From: Ophioderma brevispina
Lineage: Eukaryota > Echinodermata > Ophiuroidea > Amphilepidida > Ophiodermatidae
NCBI GenBank assembly: GCA_023653785.1
Contig: JAMKCH010005444.1
Coordinates: 1-64,000, forward strand
Direction: 5' to 3'
Length of the DNA: 64,000 nt
The notes beneath the pieces are model-generated. The model searched no databases and was not told the DNA's origin. It saw nothing but the letters and a program-made list of their open reading frames with translations. The first letter of the stretch is position 1. The number at the start of each line of letters is the position of its first letter. Position numbers and translations under genes: made by a program. Below are positions 35,531 through 46,112 of this stretch, one piece after another.

Positions 35531-35804
35531 GCCTCTAAGACGGATGCAGGCTTGCGTTCTCTTTCCCATTTCAGTAATGGACTTCTAATCATTCTTGTCC
35601 GTCGAAGATCCCCAGATTTGACTCCGCCCTAGGGGGAAACATTACAGGAAGTGTATGTACTGGAACCACCAGCAAACTTGCCAGAACTTCGCAATAGAAT
35701 AACCGCTGCCTTTGCAAGCTCCGACGGACAAGAATGATTAGAAGTCGATTATTGAAATGGAAAAGAGAGCGCAAGCCTGCATCCGTCTTCATAGTCTTAG
35801 AGGC
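35531..35804. repeat. inverted repeat of transposase C-terminal coding DNA
   Basis: 35531-35613 and 35722-35804 are reverse complements of about 83 bp with few differences (GACGGATGCAGGCTTGCG, TCTAATCATTCTTGTCCGTCG). The right arm codes, in the plus frame, for EMEKRAQACIRL, a transposase C-terminal motif. The left arm is the same piece on the minus strand, so two copies met head-to-head here. Confidence 0.9.
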
Positions 35805-35815
35805 AGTCAAGTGGA
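35600..35815 (+). pseudogene. transposase C-terminal fragment (Tc1/mariner superfamily)
   Basis: The plus strand reads SPDLTPP, matching the family's 'SPDLTPxDFxLWG' block around the last catalytic acidic residue, then VYVLEPPANLPELRNRIT and, after a frame change, EMEKRAQACIRL. Order and spacing fit the last 80-90 residues of IS630/Tc1/mariner transposases of the type carrying an N-terminal DUF4817-like helix-turn-helix. A stop and a deletion follow SPDLTPP, so the catalytic core is lost. It lies upstream of the N-terminal piece, opposite to the gene order, which implies duplication or inversion of element copies. Confidence 0.75.
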
Positions 35816-35878
35816 GGTGCAGTTGTGCTTAAAGCCAGATATCTTTCTTGAACGAGAACTTTAAACATTCTCATAGTA

Positions 35879-35946
35879 ATGGCACCTCAATTTACGCCAC
35901 AACAACGAGCCTTCGCGGTTAAGATTTACTACCAAACTGGTAGCTG
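35879..35946 (+). pseudogene. transposase N-terminal helix-turn-helix, first part
   Basis: Begins ATGGCACCTCAATTTACG and encodes MAPQFTPQQRAFAVKIYYQT, the opening helix of the DUF4817-type DNA-binding domain of this transposase group. The frame is broken just after YYQTGS by the insertion at 35947. The coding continues at 36656. The ATG is the natural start because the helix begins within a few residues. Confidence 0.8.
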
Positions 35947-36647
35947 CTCTCTTATTCTAGATTGGTTAAATTTGACACTAAAATTGTCAAATTTGACACG
36001 GAAAATTAGTTCGCCGGGAAACCACAAATTATTGGTCAAAACGACACGGAAAAATGTGTCAAATGAAATGACACAGAATAAACAACCATCAGTATCAAAC
36101 TGAATAATTTCCGTGTCAAATTGAATAGATTTTTATGTCAAATTTTAACACATTTGGGAGGTTCAAAATCAATCGGGAAATTTGACACCAAAAAGAAAAT
36201 ATACACAATGCAAATTTGGGAAGTGTGTATCATTTTTATTCATGAACTAGTGAATGCAAAACAGTGAATGGAACACAGTATAATTATGTATTGTGCATAA
36301 AAACATGAGAATGCAGCTGCATTGCTTGCACTAAACAAGTGCCATAAGTTTTTCCTGTCAAGCATATGATCCGTGGTGTTCGCGATCTTAGATCACATGA
36401 TCAATTATACAGTCGGGTGGCGAATCACGATCGCAAGATTTGCGATAAACAGTGGGCAACCAATCACATCGCTTGCAGTTTGATTGATTCAGAAACTTTG
36501 TTAAAGATTCCTGATTTATTTCCGATTCGGAAAAAGAAGTTTCACACTTTTCCACCTCATAACGACCAATAAATTGGTCACTCTGACACAAACAAGTGTC
36601 AAAATTAAACGACACGGGAAATTTGACAAATTTCAATTAAGAGTGTG
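35947..36647. mobile_element. 0.7-kb non-autonomous element, copy 2, inserted in the transposase
   Basis: Same family as 32928-33692. It splits the transposase between residues about 23 and 24. It is flanked by GGTAGCTG (35939-35946) and TGTAGCTG (36648-36655), an 8-bp direct repeat with one mismatch; an 8-bp duplication is typical of hAT elements. The ends share only a short CTCTTA inverted repeat. No open frame of note. Removing it restores domain continuity, which fixes its boundaries. Confidence 0.85.
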
Positions 36648-36655
36648 TGTAGCTG

Positions 36656-37075
36656 TGCAACGGCAATGGCCAAACAGGTTCCCTGGAGTGAGAGTACCAA
36701 CCAAGTCTGCTATCTGTAACATGAGAAAACTGTTAGAAGCAGAAGGAACTTTGGAAAATGTCAACAAAGGACGAAGCGGACGGCCTAGGAGCGTCAGAAC
36801 ATCTGGGAACATTCAAGCTGTAAGACAGGAGATTCGCAACAACCCACAACAACCAACCATAAGGAGAAACCGTGTCGCAAATGTCTCCATTTCAGCGCAT
36901 CGTTAGTGATAACATCAGTTGGCATTCATACAAAATTGTGAGACGCCATAATTCGGATGCAGGTGATCCTCAACGTAGGCTGGCGTTTTGCAATTGGCTA
37001 ATCAACAGACCACGGCGCTTCTTAAGAGAACTTGTTGTTGTTGATGAGGCCAATTTTCCAATACTAAAGGTAAGA
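36656..37075 (+). pseudogene. transposase N-terminal and catalytic start, second part
   Basis: Reads VQRQWPNRFPGVRVPTKSAI then ENVNKGRSGRPRSVRT (linker with the GRPR AT-hook-like box), RQEIRNNPQQPTIRR, a frame change near 36890, then RRHNSDAGDPQRRLAFCNWL, RFLRELVVVDEANF. DEANF holds the first catalytic Asp of the DDE/D triad. After this the frame stops, with about 260 bp of non-coding DNA before the right TIR, so the second and third acidic residues are missing downstream. Confidence 0.85.
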
Positions 37076-37342
37076 CCGTTAAGATAAATTACTTTTGATG
37101 TTGCAATTGTGTTCAACCATGCCTAAGAAAAATGATGCTCCGTGGACAAGTCTGTTTTACTGACTTATTGTTCAGTGGAACATATCTTGGGAACCATTCA
37201 ACCAAACCAAAATAAACCAAAAAAATCAGGTAAGATGCTCTATTACCCATTCTTTCTGATAAAATAAAATCCACAGATATCAAATTACAGAAAGTGGAAA
37301 AATATCACTTTCATTTTGGGTAAAGTTTTTATTGGGTCACCC

Positions 37343-37860
37343 TATATTTGACATGTATTTATAGTGGCAGTAAGAAACAAAAAACAATCACGATCCAATT
37401 TATACACCATTTTTTTAAAACTCATAGCTATAATGAAGTGTTATTAATTTTTCAATGATAAAACCCTGTTGAAATATTTTTGATCGATTTCAAACAACAA
37501 ATTACTAATGAGTTTAATAACCGTTGCCCGTTCTGTTATGCTGCATGTGTGTGTGATTCTACCACAAACAAAAAGTCACAGCAGTGCCAATTGTAGCTCG
37601 ACGTGGTTTTAGATTTATAGTTAGGGTCAATTTCATATTGAAGGGTCTTTTTCCCCTTAAATTTATATTGGTGCGTCACATTAAATAAATTATGTCTTCA
37701 CATGTGCACAAGGACATGGTCTCTTGTGTGATTTTGTTTGTTGAGTCATCTCAAAGTGAGGTTTTGCAAGGTTTTAAGTCCTGAATCTGAAGTCTTATAG
37801 TTCTAACTTTTAATATTTCTGCATTTTTCTCCCGTAAGGCCATTGATACCTCTGACCACC
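37343..37860. other. spacer, nothing recognised
   Basis: A+T-rich DNA between the DNA transposon and the minisatellite. Confidence 0.35.
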
Positions 37861-38350
37861 CGTCTTTGCTTTATACGTCTTTGTTTCATAGGTCTTTGTT
37901 TTATAGGTCCTTGCTTAATATGTCTTTGTTTTATAGGTCTTTGTTTTATATGTTTTTTATTAATAGGTCTTTGTTTGATAGGTTTTTGATTTATAGGTCT
38001 TTGTTCTATAGGACTTTGTTTTATAGGTCTTTGCTTTAAAGGTCTTTGTTTTGTAGGTCTTTGCTTTATAGGTCTGTTTTATAGGTCCTCTTTATAGGTC
38101 TTTGCTTTTAGGTCTTTGGTTTATCGATCTTTGTTTTACAGGTCTTTGCTTTATAGGTCTTTGTTTTGTATGTCTTTGCTTTATAGGTCTTTGTTTTATA
38201 GGTAGTTTTATAGGTCTTTGCTTTATAGGTATTTGTTTTATAGGTCTGTTTTATAAGCCTACTTTATAGGTCTTTGTTTTATAGGTCTTTGCTTTATAGG
38301 TCTTTGTTTTATAGGTTTTTATTTTTAGGTCTCTGATTTATAGGTCGTTG
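37861..38350. repeat. 15-bp minisatellite, about 32 units of TAGGTCTTTGTTTTA type
   Basis: Consensus ATAGGTCTTTGYTTT with alternating GTTTT and GCTTT variants and some shortened units. No reading frame is preserved. It abuts, on the right, a copy of the 23.07-kb repeat. Confidence 0.95.
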
Positions 38351-38467
38351 CCGATGTATTTCACACAATTGTTAACCTTTCCTATACAGTAGATTGTGCA
38401 CAGTGGACAATAGTTTCAGCAAGTGGCACAAAACGGAAAAGAACATGGTCAATTAGCTGTCGTTACA

Positions 38468-38735
38468 GTTAAAGGTCCAGGCCGATCGCTAATAGCGTCG
38501 TCCCAACCCCAGATTTACGGAAGTGGCAAAATTTTGGTCCAGAAGAAAAGCTACGACTTTTAATCATTTACCCTGTGAAATCGATGGCTAAAGATGTTTG
38601 GTTGGAAGTTATGAGCGACATGTACTCCATTTTGTCGACCAATATTAATTTTACAGAGTATTCTATGGGGCTCACAAAATCACATTTCTAGCTCTCACAT
38701 CAAAACGGATTGCAATATCGTCGATAACCTTTTAC
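38468..38735 (+). repeat. interspersed repeat, copy 2 of the family at 23.07-23.44 kb
   Basis: Same orientation as copy 1; shared blocks are listed there. This copy starts GGTCCAGGCCGATCGC. Confidence 0.75.
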
Positions 38736-39317
38736 AGATGGTGTTTTTGGGTGAAGGCCTTCTATCAGATGAAAACTTTATATACTTAAAGCGCGACAGT
38801 CCCCCCTTTACGGTAAATTAAAATTTTACAATTAAAATTGTAAGCTGTTCTTAATAGCAGTGACGGTACAAATCACTAGTTCTTGGCTTCAGATTTGTGT
38901 GTATCTTTATGATTAGATTGGTGTCATATCCTGCTGTATTGTGTTGCATTTATCTCGTACTTTGTCACTCTTTTAGTATAACCAACATCCATAACCTGCA
39001 AGATAAATAAAAGAAAATAAATATTAAACCAATTCATCATTCATATTCTTCCCCTGTTTCACTGTGGACACCTGCCCGCCTGCCTACACGTGACACGTCT
39101 CGAAAATTATGATATAGTAAAATAATATAATAGTGCTCATTGTGTGGTATATATTATTTTGAAATGTGCTCTTAAGACAAACAACTTACCATGAGAGTAC
39201 CATCACACAAAAACTATTGGCTGCTATGAAATAAAATATCGTGTTGGGTTGTGTTTTGACCGTAGCAGAGTAAATAGGGTTGAGTATCAATGGCGACAGT
39301 AAGCTGGCAGCACTCTG
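38736..39317. other. spacer, nothing recognised
   Basis: A+T-rich; no supported feature. Confidence 0.35.
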
Positions 39318-39594
39318 AACACTGGACTCAACCGCGAAAACAGTACCTGTAAAGTACAAAGCTTAGTATCATTTCGTGTTGCTTATATGACAATCCCAAA
39401 ATCTAAAACCACGAGAAATTTCGTCCCGAAAGTTCATATTTTGCCCTTATTCCCCTAAATCTCGCATTTAGTACACAATTTTTTGAATAGCGAAATCTCG
39501 CATTTAATACTGCTATTTGCATAGCGCCTCTTCCCGGTCAATTCAAAGCACTGTTGCCTAATATTCTTACGCTGCCATCAAGAAATCGTCACAT

Positions 39595-39840
39595 TCATTT
39601 CGATTCATCTATGGCCGGCAGCTGCCAACGCGCAATCCGAATCAAGCACTTGGATTTAATATTCCGCCTAATACTACCGGGGGAATATGCCGGGTCGACG
39701 GGAAGGAGACTATTAAGTTGCCTTGCCCAAAGTGACAACACTTTCACCACAAACGGCAGGCTCGAACCCCAACTTTCAAATGATACGGCGACAACCGTTT
39801 CGAAGTCCATGAACCACATATTGGCTCTCATTTAAAAAAA
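39595..39840 (-). mobile_element. tRNA-derived SINE fragment, different family
   Basis: On the minus strand a B-box-like GGGGTTCGAGCC is followed by GGTGAAAGTGTTG and TTTGGGCAAGGCAACTTAA, a phrase conserved in many SINE bodies. The A-box region is weak (TGGTTCATGGACTTC). A degraded copy lies at 41425-41560 in unit 2. Confidence 0.65.
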
Positions 39841-40872
39841 AATAATAATGGGCTATTGATTTTATTATTTCATGGACGATAGGAATAGGTACATCTAACT
39901 TGTAAACAGTGACAATACTGGGAAAACCTATTCATAAGTGGACTCTATGACATTATCATAATCGGTCGCCATGATGGGTCACACCATGATGAACTGGCTA
40001 GCCCGGGCTCCTGGTCAGGCGCACCATAAAGTCATGTTTTGTTCTGACCATTTCGCCCCCAAATTTAGTTAGCTGACTTTTATTTACATGGATAAAAACA
40101 CTGCATATGAATTTAGGATTAATATGGTATCCCTTCTTTTTGGTCTGTTTGAAGGACTTTAGTAAGTCTTTAACATACATTGGCGTATCGAGGCAATGGA
40201 GACAAGGGGAGCAATTCCTCCCCAAGTCGAGAATCGTCCTTGAGACCAAGTCCCTATAACGGAAACCCAATGCCCGCTAAGTCAGCGAAATCCACCCAAT
40301 TGGACACTAAATTTTTGTCAAAGTGATACATGTTTACCCTCGTTCTTGAGTGTTGACAAGCTTTGGACATACAGAGTAAAGAACAGGACCATCCATAGCT
40401 CTTGGACAACCTAAAATAACAGCTGAAGGAACAACAAAAATACACATTAAAACAGTGGATTGCGAAGCTAGAAGACCCGCATTTCATATTTATTTCGCAC
40501 AGTATAGCTGGTGGATCACAGCAAATAACAAACTTACCTAAGAAAAAACATCTGTTGTGGGTGCCCAAGGCAGCATTAGATTACTCAGACCTCCGAAAAG
40601 ATAAGCAATCTGCAATATCCAATATTCTTCCAAACACAGCGAAAACAATTTACTGAAAACCAATAACCCTTAAAAGAAAAAAAAAATCACTAGAGACTTT
40701 AGTTTTTGTTGCCTGTGTCAACTTGTGCATAAAGGCACATTCTATCTTTAGCAAATTGTCGAATGCAATTTTTTTTGTAGACACTTCACTTATAATATAT
40801 TAGGCCAATGCAGTTACATCATTCAAAGACCTAATTACAGTAATCAAAGCCGTAGTGTTTCTAGTTTTCATA

Positions 40873-40944
40873 AAGTGGCTTGTCTTACGGTTAGCAAGCT
40901 TACCTCTGGAGCAGAGGGCTCCGGTTCTAATCTCAGTGGGACCA
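40873..40944 (+). repeat. tRNA-like block (type II Ser/Leu-like), unit 1
   Basis: GTGGCTTG... start, CGGTTAGCAAGC as the D-arm/A-box part, GGTTCTAATCTCAGTGG as the T-arm/B-box part, and a closing CCAC that can pair with the 5' GTGG. A B box of GGTTCTAATCT departs from GGTTCRANNCC. Probably a SINE head or dead tRNA. Confidence 0.4.
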
Positions 40945-41424
40945 CGTGCTGGATGGATTATTCGAGAACCAATTTTTGTGATTTAATTTGTAATAACAGA
41001 TGTTGATTAAAACCTGAACACTGGCCTCAACCGCGTAAAAAGTACCTTTAAAGTACAAAGCTTAGTATCATTTCGTGTTGCTTATATGACAATCCCAAAA
41101 TCTCAAACCACATATAACTTTCGTCCCGAAAGTTTCATAGTTTTCCCTTATCACCCCTAAATCTCCGCATTATTACACAATTTTGAATATCGCGCAATCT
41201 CGCATTGAATCTGCTATTTGCATAGCGCCTCTTCCCGGTCAATTCAAGCACTGTTGGCCTAATTTCTTAACTGCTCCATCAGAATCGTCCACACATTCAT
41301 TTCGATTCATCTATGGCTCCCTGGCCAACGCGCAATCCTATCAGCACTTGATTTTAAATTCCGACATAATATCTACCTAGAAATATCGCCTGGGGGTTCG
41401 ACCGTAAGTAAGACAGCTTCAGTG

Positions 41425-41560
41425 CCATTGTTCCCAAATGCACAAAAGTTTCACCCACAACGCAGGCTCGAACCCCAAGACTTTCAAATTATAAGGGGCG
41501 ACCGTTTCAATCCAGTGAGACCACATATGCTCTCATATAAAAAAACTAATAATGGCTTGA
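41425..41560 (-). mobile_element. SINE fragment, unit 2 copy
   Basis: Duplicate of the SINE in unit 1: the minus strand carries GTTCGAGCCTGCG and an indel-disrupted body. Confidence 0.5.
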
Positions 41561-42570
41561 TTTTTAATATTTCATGGACATATGAATAGGTACACTCTAA
41601 CTGTAAACCGTGGACAATACTGGACAAATCTATCCATATACTCTTTGACTTATCAAAATCGGTCCCATATGGTCACAACCATGATAACTGCTAGCCCCTC
41701 CTTGTCAGGAGGCGACCATAAAGCCTTTTTGTTCTGACCAATTTCGCCCCAATTTTAGTGTTACTTATTTACATGGATAAACACATGCTATGATTTAGGA
41801 TTAATAATGGTATCCCTCTTTTTGGTCTTTTGAAGGACTTTAGGTAGTCATTTACATACAGTGGGCGTATCGAGGCAATGGAGACAGGGGAAGCAATTTC
41901 TCTCTCCCCAAGTCGAGAATCGTCCTTGAGACCAAAGTCCTATAACGGAACCAAATCGCCGGCGAAAGTAGGCCGAAAATCAACCCAATGACATAAATTT
42001 TGTCAAAGTGATACCTGTTTACCTCGTTCTTGAGTGTTGACCCAGCTTTGACATAACAGAGTAAAGAACAGGACCATCCATAGCTCTTGGACAACCTAAA
42101 ATAACAGCTGAGGAGACAAAACAAATACACATTAAAACCTTGCGAAGACTAGACCCCGCTTTCATATTTAAGTTTCGCACAGTATAGCTGGTGGATTCAA
42201 AGCAAATAACAAACGTACCCTAAGAAACACATAGCTGTTGTGGGGGCCGCCGCAAGCTAGCAATTAGATTACTGCATACCTCGAAAAGCTAAGCAATCTG
42301 CAATATCCAATAATATTTCTTTTTTCTTCCAAACACAGCGAAAACAATTTACTGAAAACCAATAAACCTAAACGAAAAAAAAAATCACTAGAGCTTAGTT
42401 TTGTTGCCTGTGTCAACTTGTGCGATAAGCGCACCGTCTAGCTATTAGCAAATTGTCGAATGCAATTTTTTTGTGTTAGACACTTCACTTATAATATATT
42501 AGGCCAATGCAGTTACATTCAAAGACATAATTAAAGTATCACAGCCGTATTGTTCTAGTTTTCATGAAAG

Positions 42571-42643
42571 TGGCGTGTTCGAGCGGTTAGCAGCTTACTC
42601 TCGAGCAAAGGGTCCCTCGGTTCTAATCTCATTGGGAAACACT
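42571..42643 (+). repeat. tRNA-like block, unit 2
   Basis: GTGGCGTGTTCGAGCGGTTAG, then a GGTTCTAATCTC B-box-like part. The 5' half is closer to a real type II tRNA (CGAGCGGTTAG) than the unit 1 copy. Confidence 0.4.
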
Positions 42644-42705
42644 TGCTGATGGATTTAATTCGAGAACTCAATTTTGTGTTAAATTTGTATAACAGATGTG
42701 ATTAA

Positions 42706-43902
42706 AACCTGAATACCACTCTCTCTCTCCATGGTTCATTTGAATGGGCAAAGAACCATGCAAGGCTGACCTGTGTTTCCCATTCTGTGTGTTTCGTTAT
42801 AGTTTGTTTTTAATTTTTCATATATGAGCCTGTTTTAAGCTGCTGCCGGTCCAAGTTGCATTGTCTCTGTCTAGTCTAGTACTTATTAAGGCACTATCAT
42901 TGATTGCTAAATCAAAAGCAAAATCAGATTTTTTTTGGCATATTTTTAACAAGTAACTAGTCGTCTTACATACCCTGGCTGCAAATGATAGACCAGAAGC
43001 ATTAATTAGGACAAAATTTACTTTTAGTCATTACTGTCCAAACGGACCTTACTACTATACTAATTCACTGGAGATTCGTATCTGCTATCTTTCAATACTG
43101 CCATTTTCTTCCCTCTCTGTCCATTCTTCAGTTAGAAAAGGTAATTTTTTGATATTCTCCAGACTTATCCTTCACTTTTAAGCTATTCCTTCCTGCAACT
43201 TTCAAATTTTGAATCGTTTGTGTGAATCACGGATAGTGGCTTTAAGTCTAAAGTCCTCTAGCACGTTGGCAGACAGCCACGATTTGAGATTAAAATAACC
43301 TTGATTATTATTAGTTATTATTTTTTATTATACGGCTAAACCTTCAAACTCGATATATGAATGTTAGATAAAAAGCAATGTTCATGCTGACGCTCACAAA
43401 TGATTTCAGCAAAAACGCCACAGACCGAATAAGCTATACTTTCGTACGTGAAAGTTTTGGCGGGAAAACCATGTTAAACGTTCAGAACCGTTACCAACCC
43501 CTGTAGAAAGCAATATCTTGGCTCGATGTTTATTAAATCGATACACGCAATATTAAGTAATGGCAACATAAACTTACCAATAGCTCAACCTACCATGAAA
43601 GGTCAAATTAAAGTAGGCATAGTACGGATGACCAACAAATGGCGGACCTCTAAAACAAACCTAAAGACCCGTAAATTGCGGTTGCCGCCCGTTGAAAGTT
43701 AAGCAACAAATGATATCGGTGAAAAAGTAAATCACCAAAATGATCATTAGACGATTTCGTCTTCCTAGAGAATTACAGGAATGTGATGTAAGGTGCTTAA
43801 GAGTTCTCTAGCCTTAACGGTGCGTCCAATATCTTGGAAGTCTATAGTTTCGAGTAACACGTGGTATAGTGAGATAGAGAATCTAATCAATATGAAGGTC
43901 AC
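42706..43902. other. unassigned spacer
   Basis: A short (CT)n run at about 42719-42729; otherwise no recognised element or coding signal. Confidence 0.35.
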
Positions 43903-43968
43903 CGACAACCATAATAGGGATTGAACCCAAAGCTTGATCATGTTAGCCACTAGGTAACCTGCACCCAA
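43903..43968 (-). repeat. tRNA-like sequence
   Basis: On the minus strand: GGTTACCTAGTGGCTAAC (A-box-like) then GGGTTCAATCCC (a perfect B-box match with a self-pairing T arm). Acceptor pairing is poor, so a SINE head is more likely than a functional tRNA. Confidence 0.5.
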
Positions 43969-44029
43969 CCTACAGAGCTGCAGTAAACAAGTTTGCAAAA
44001 GACTGCAAGTCTTTACCATGGCGAACGAC

Positions 44030-44262
44030 TTTCGTACTATGTCAATTTAAGCTGTAGGCCGCCTGCCTAGGAAGAAGCGGTTGTATCCCCCAATCCGTCC
44101 AACATATTGAGCAAAGGCCCAGGACTGTGAGGTGGGAGACGAAGATACACACAATTAAAGCATAAACAAATCCAATGTTGTGCCAGGATCGGTTAATGGC
44201 AAATTCAGTTTACGTCCAAGGCGGTCACTTAAAGCACCACTAAGAATGGCACCATAAAATCG
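44030..44262 (-). pseudogene. MFS transporter exon or pseudogene piece, SLC46-like
   Basis: The minus strand reads RFYGAILSGALSDRLGRKLN. GALSDRLGRK is the major facilitator superfamily loop 2-3 signature (G-x-x-x-D-R-x-G-R-K). About 25 residues later, in the same frame after one TAA stop, comes YVGRIGGYNRFFLG, placed like the TM4 start of SLC46/proton-coupled folate transporter relatives. The 5' end is preceded by TTTCCTTCACCAG, a plausible splice acceptor. Such proteins are membrane transporters for folates or related solutes. The in-frame stop, loss of hydrophobic stretches and absence of neighbouring exons argue for a decayed copy or one exon with errors. SLC46 assignment is tentative; MFS motif recognition is firmer. 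Confidence 0.45.
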
Positions 44263-45860
44263 CTGGTGAAGGAAATTTCCCGAGATGTAATAATCATCAT
44301 CCATGTTGCCAGTTCGGCAGCGATCTCTTGTGGATGTAATCGGATTCACTGCTATTCTATCCATGCATGTATCTTTATAGAATCATCTTTGGCCAAAGTA
44401 AAATTGCGGTCGTCTGCCCCATCTTTGTTCTATATATTGAGGAGGTTTAGTACCGCTGTTTTGACCCGAGAAGCTAACAACCAAAGAAAATGTGTCACCG
44501 GCTCCACGTTACGCAACCGCGGCCGACGACGGTTTGGGTGATCCTTGAAGAAGCGGTTCACCTAACCAAAGAATATTTGAAAAAAAATTACTCTTGTATT
44601 TTTGTTCAATGTTAAAAAAACGTATAATTAAAGAACTATCATTGATTTGAAAATATTTTAAATTTGCAAAATAGCCGTTCAAGTGGACGATAAGTCTGTA
44701 AATTCTCATAAGTTATTTCCAGCTGTAGAATTGACAGAAAAGGAAAAAAAACGGCAGTGTTCCAAGATCGATTCTCCATTCAATTACGTGTGTAGTAAGT
44801 TTCCGAACGGACAGTAGATGACTAAAATCTCCGATTCTGTCCTTATAGGTTGCTTCGGGTCTTATCATTTGCAGGGTATGGTAGGCTATACTCTGTACTT
44901 GTTACAAATACATGTAAAAATCCTGATTTTTTGATGATTTTTTTGTTTTGTCGATTGCTGATTTGCAAATCACTGAAGTGTCTTCTTTAATGTTTTTTTT
45001 AATTTTTACTAAAGACGCACAAATACAGGAATAGTTATAATAGCTCTGTGATGAAGAAAGTCATCTGTTTTAGTTTTTAATTTGTGAACGCGATATTAAC
45101 CCTTGCTTTTTTCCTTCTGCTTCCCTAAAATAATGTATGACCGAACAATTTTCCTATAGACACTTTTCATTTACATAGTATGTGGCATTTACTTTGTAGG
45201 ACCTTTCGATGGTTTATCAATTCTTTTTTCCTAAATCTCCATCAACGACTCCAAATGATAAGAGGCAATGAACATGCACGCCTGCGAATGCATCCGGGTA
45301 TGCATCAGCGAATCACTGTTTGGTTATATTTTCTTTTTTCCCTCCACTCCGAATCAGTTTATTGTATGGTCCAGATTTCAATATTTGTACTAAAAAATAT
45401 TGTCAGCCTTTCGTGTTAAATAAAAGTCGGCACATGCCTTTTTAGTGTATTTTGAGTGTGGTTCAATTAAAAAATCTTTGTTTGCCACATCAGTTATATG
45501 GGGATGGATACAATAATCAGGGAATAAGGGCCGCCATAAGGAGGGTAAAGTTTGTACAGGGCTCAACATTTTAAAATATTCCTGGTTGTGTTAACACTGT
45601 ACCGTATAGAGTACATCGTCCATATCAAGTGCCCTATCTAAACCTAAAGGTCTAAGTCCTACAAGCTGATAAGTTTAGGTCTTCTGGGGAAAATGCTTAA
45701 ATCTTGTGGGGTAAATTGACTTGGTACTAACTGTTAGTTTTCAATAAACATCCATTGATCTCTAAAATCTGCTAAATATTCAAGTATTATATCTGACGAT
45801 AATAACTCACATCAATCGATATAAAATCCCTTGAAATGTGCATGTCGGCTAATTTGTTGC
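44263..45860. other. unassigned spacer
   Basis: No other exon matching the MFS piece was found here. A+T-rich; no recognised repeats. Confidence 0.35.
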
Positions 45861-46112
45861 AAATGAATTATGCACAGGACTATTAAACTCCTCAAGAAGT
45901 AATTCCCCCCTTTATAAATAGGACTAACTAAAAAAATAGCGGGCCCCCGCTAAGTGGATTTAAAGTGTAAAATGTGCCCTGATCTTTTACTCATTCAATG
46001 TGCATTACTTTTTTGGGACCACAAAATTCATCCACCCTTCACCCGAAATCAATCAATATTGAAAATTGATGCACGAAAAAAAGTTGCACTTTCCCTGCAT
46101 AGTGATTTCACT
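45861..46112 (-). repeat. repeat flanking the LTR complex, left copy (inverse of 59.82-60.05 kb)
   Basis: Shared blocks, read on the minus strand: TTGCAACTTTTTT-like start, GGTGAAGGGT-GATGAATTT, GTGGTCC-AAAA, AAAAGATCAGGGCACATTTT, ACACTTTAAATC and GAGGAGT at the end. No coding content. Confidence 0.85.

Larger units (their letters stand above)
35059..37342 (+). mobile_element. Tc1/mariner-superfamily DNA transposon relic, rearranged
   Basis: The ends form an inverted repeat of about 65 bp. The left reads CCGGGTGACCCAATAAAAGC and the inverse of the right reads AGGGTGACCCAATAAAAAC, continuing through GAAAGTGATATTTT and TTTCTGTAATTTGATA. TA flanks both ends (35057-35058 and 37343-37344), as expected for TA target duplication. 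Inside are transposase pieces in scrambled order: C-terminal fragments (35600-35815), an N-terminal helix-turn-helix (35879-35946), its continuation (36656-36906), and the start of the catalytic domain (36890-37075). A 0.7-kb element interrupts the N-terminal domain. Not active. Confidence 0.85.
39318..41025 (+). repeat. 1.7-kb tandem duplication, unit 1
   Basis: Starts TGAACACTGGACTCAACCGC. The next unit starts TGAACACTGGCCTCAACCGC at about 41017-41026. The whole unit is collinear with unit 2: AAGCTTAGTATCATTTCGTG, a SINE (39595-39840), GCGTATCGAGGCAATGGAGAC, TCCATAGCTCTTGGACAACC, and a tRNA-like block at 40873. No protein-coding signal. Confidence 0.9.
41026..42705 (+). repeat. 1.7-kb tandem duplication, unit 2
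   Basis: Collinear with 39318-41025. Differences are dominated by one- and two-base insertions and deletions spread evenly, with long exact stretches between. Confidence 0.9.

Noticed and set aside
40873..40944. Functional tRNA-Ser or tRNA-Leu gene
   Set aside because: Non-consensus B box, and its duplicate at 42571 differs by several indels.
43903..43968. Functional tRNA gene
   Set aside because: B box is perfect but the acceptor stem does not pair and there is no clear anticodon arm; a SINE head fits better.
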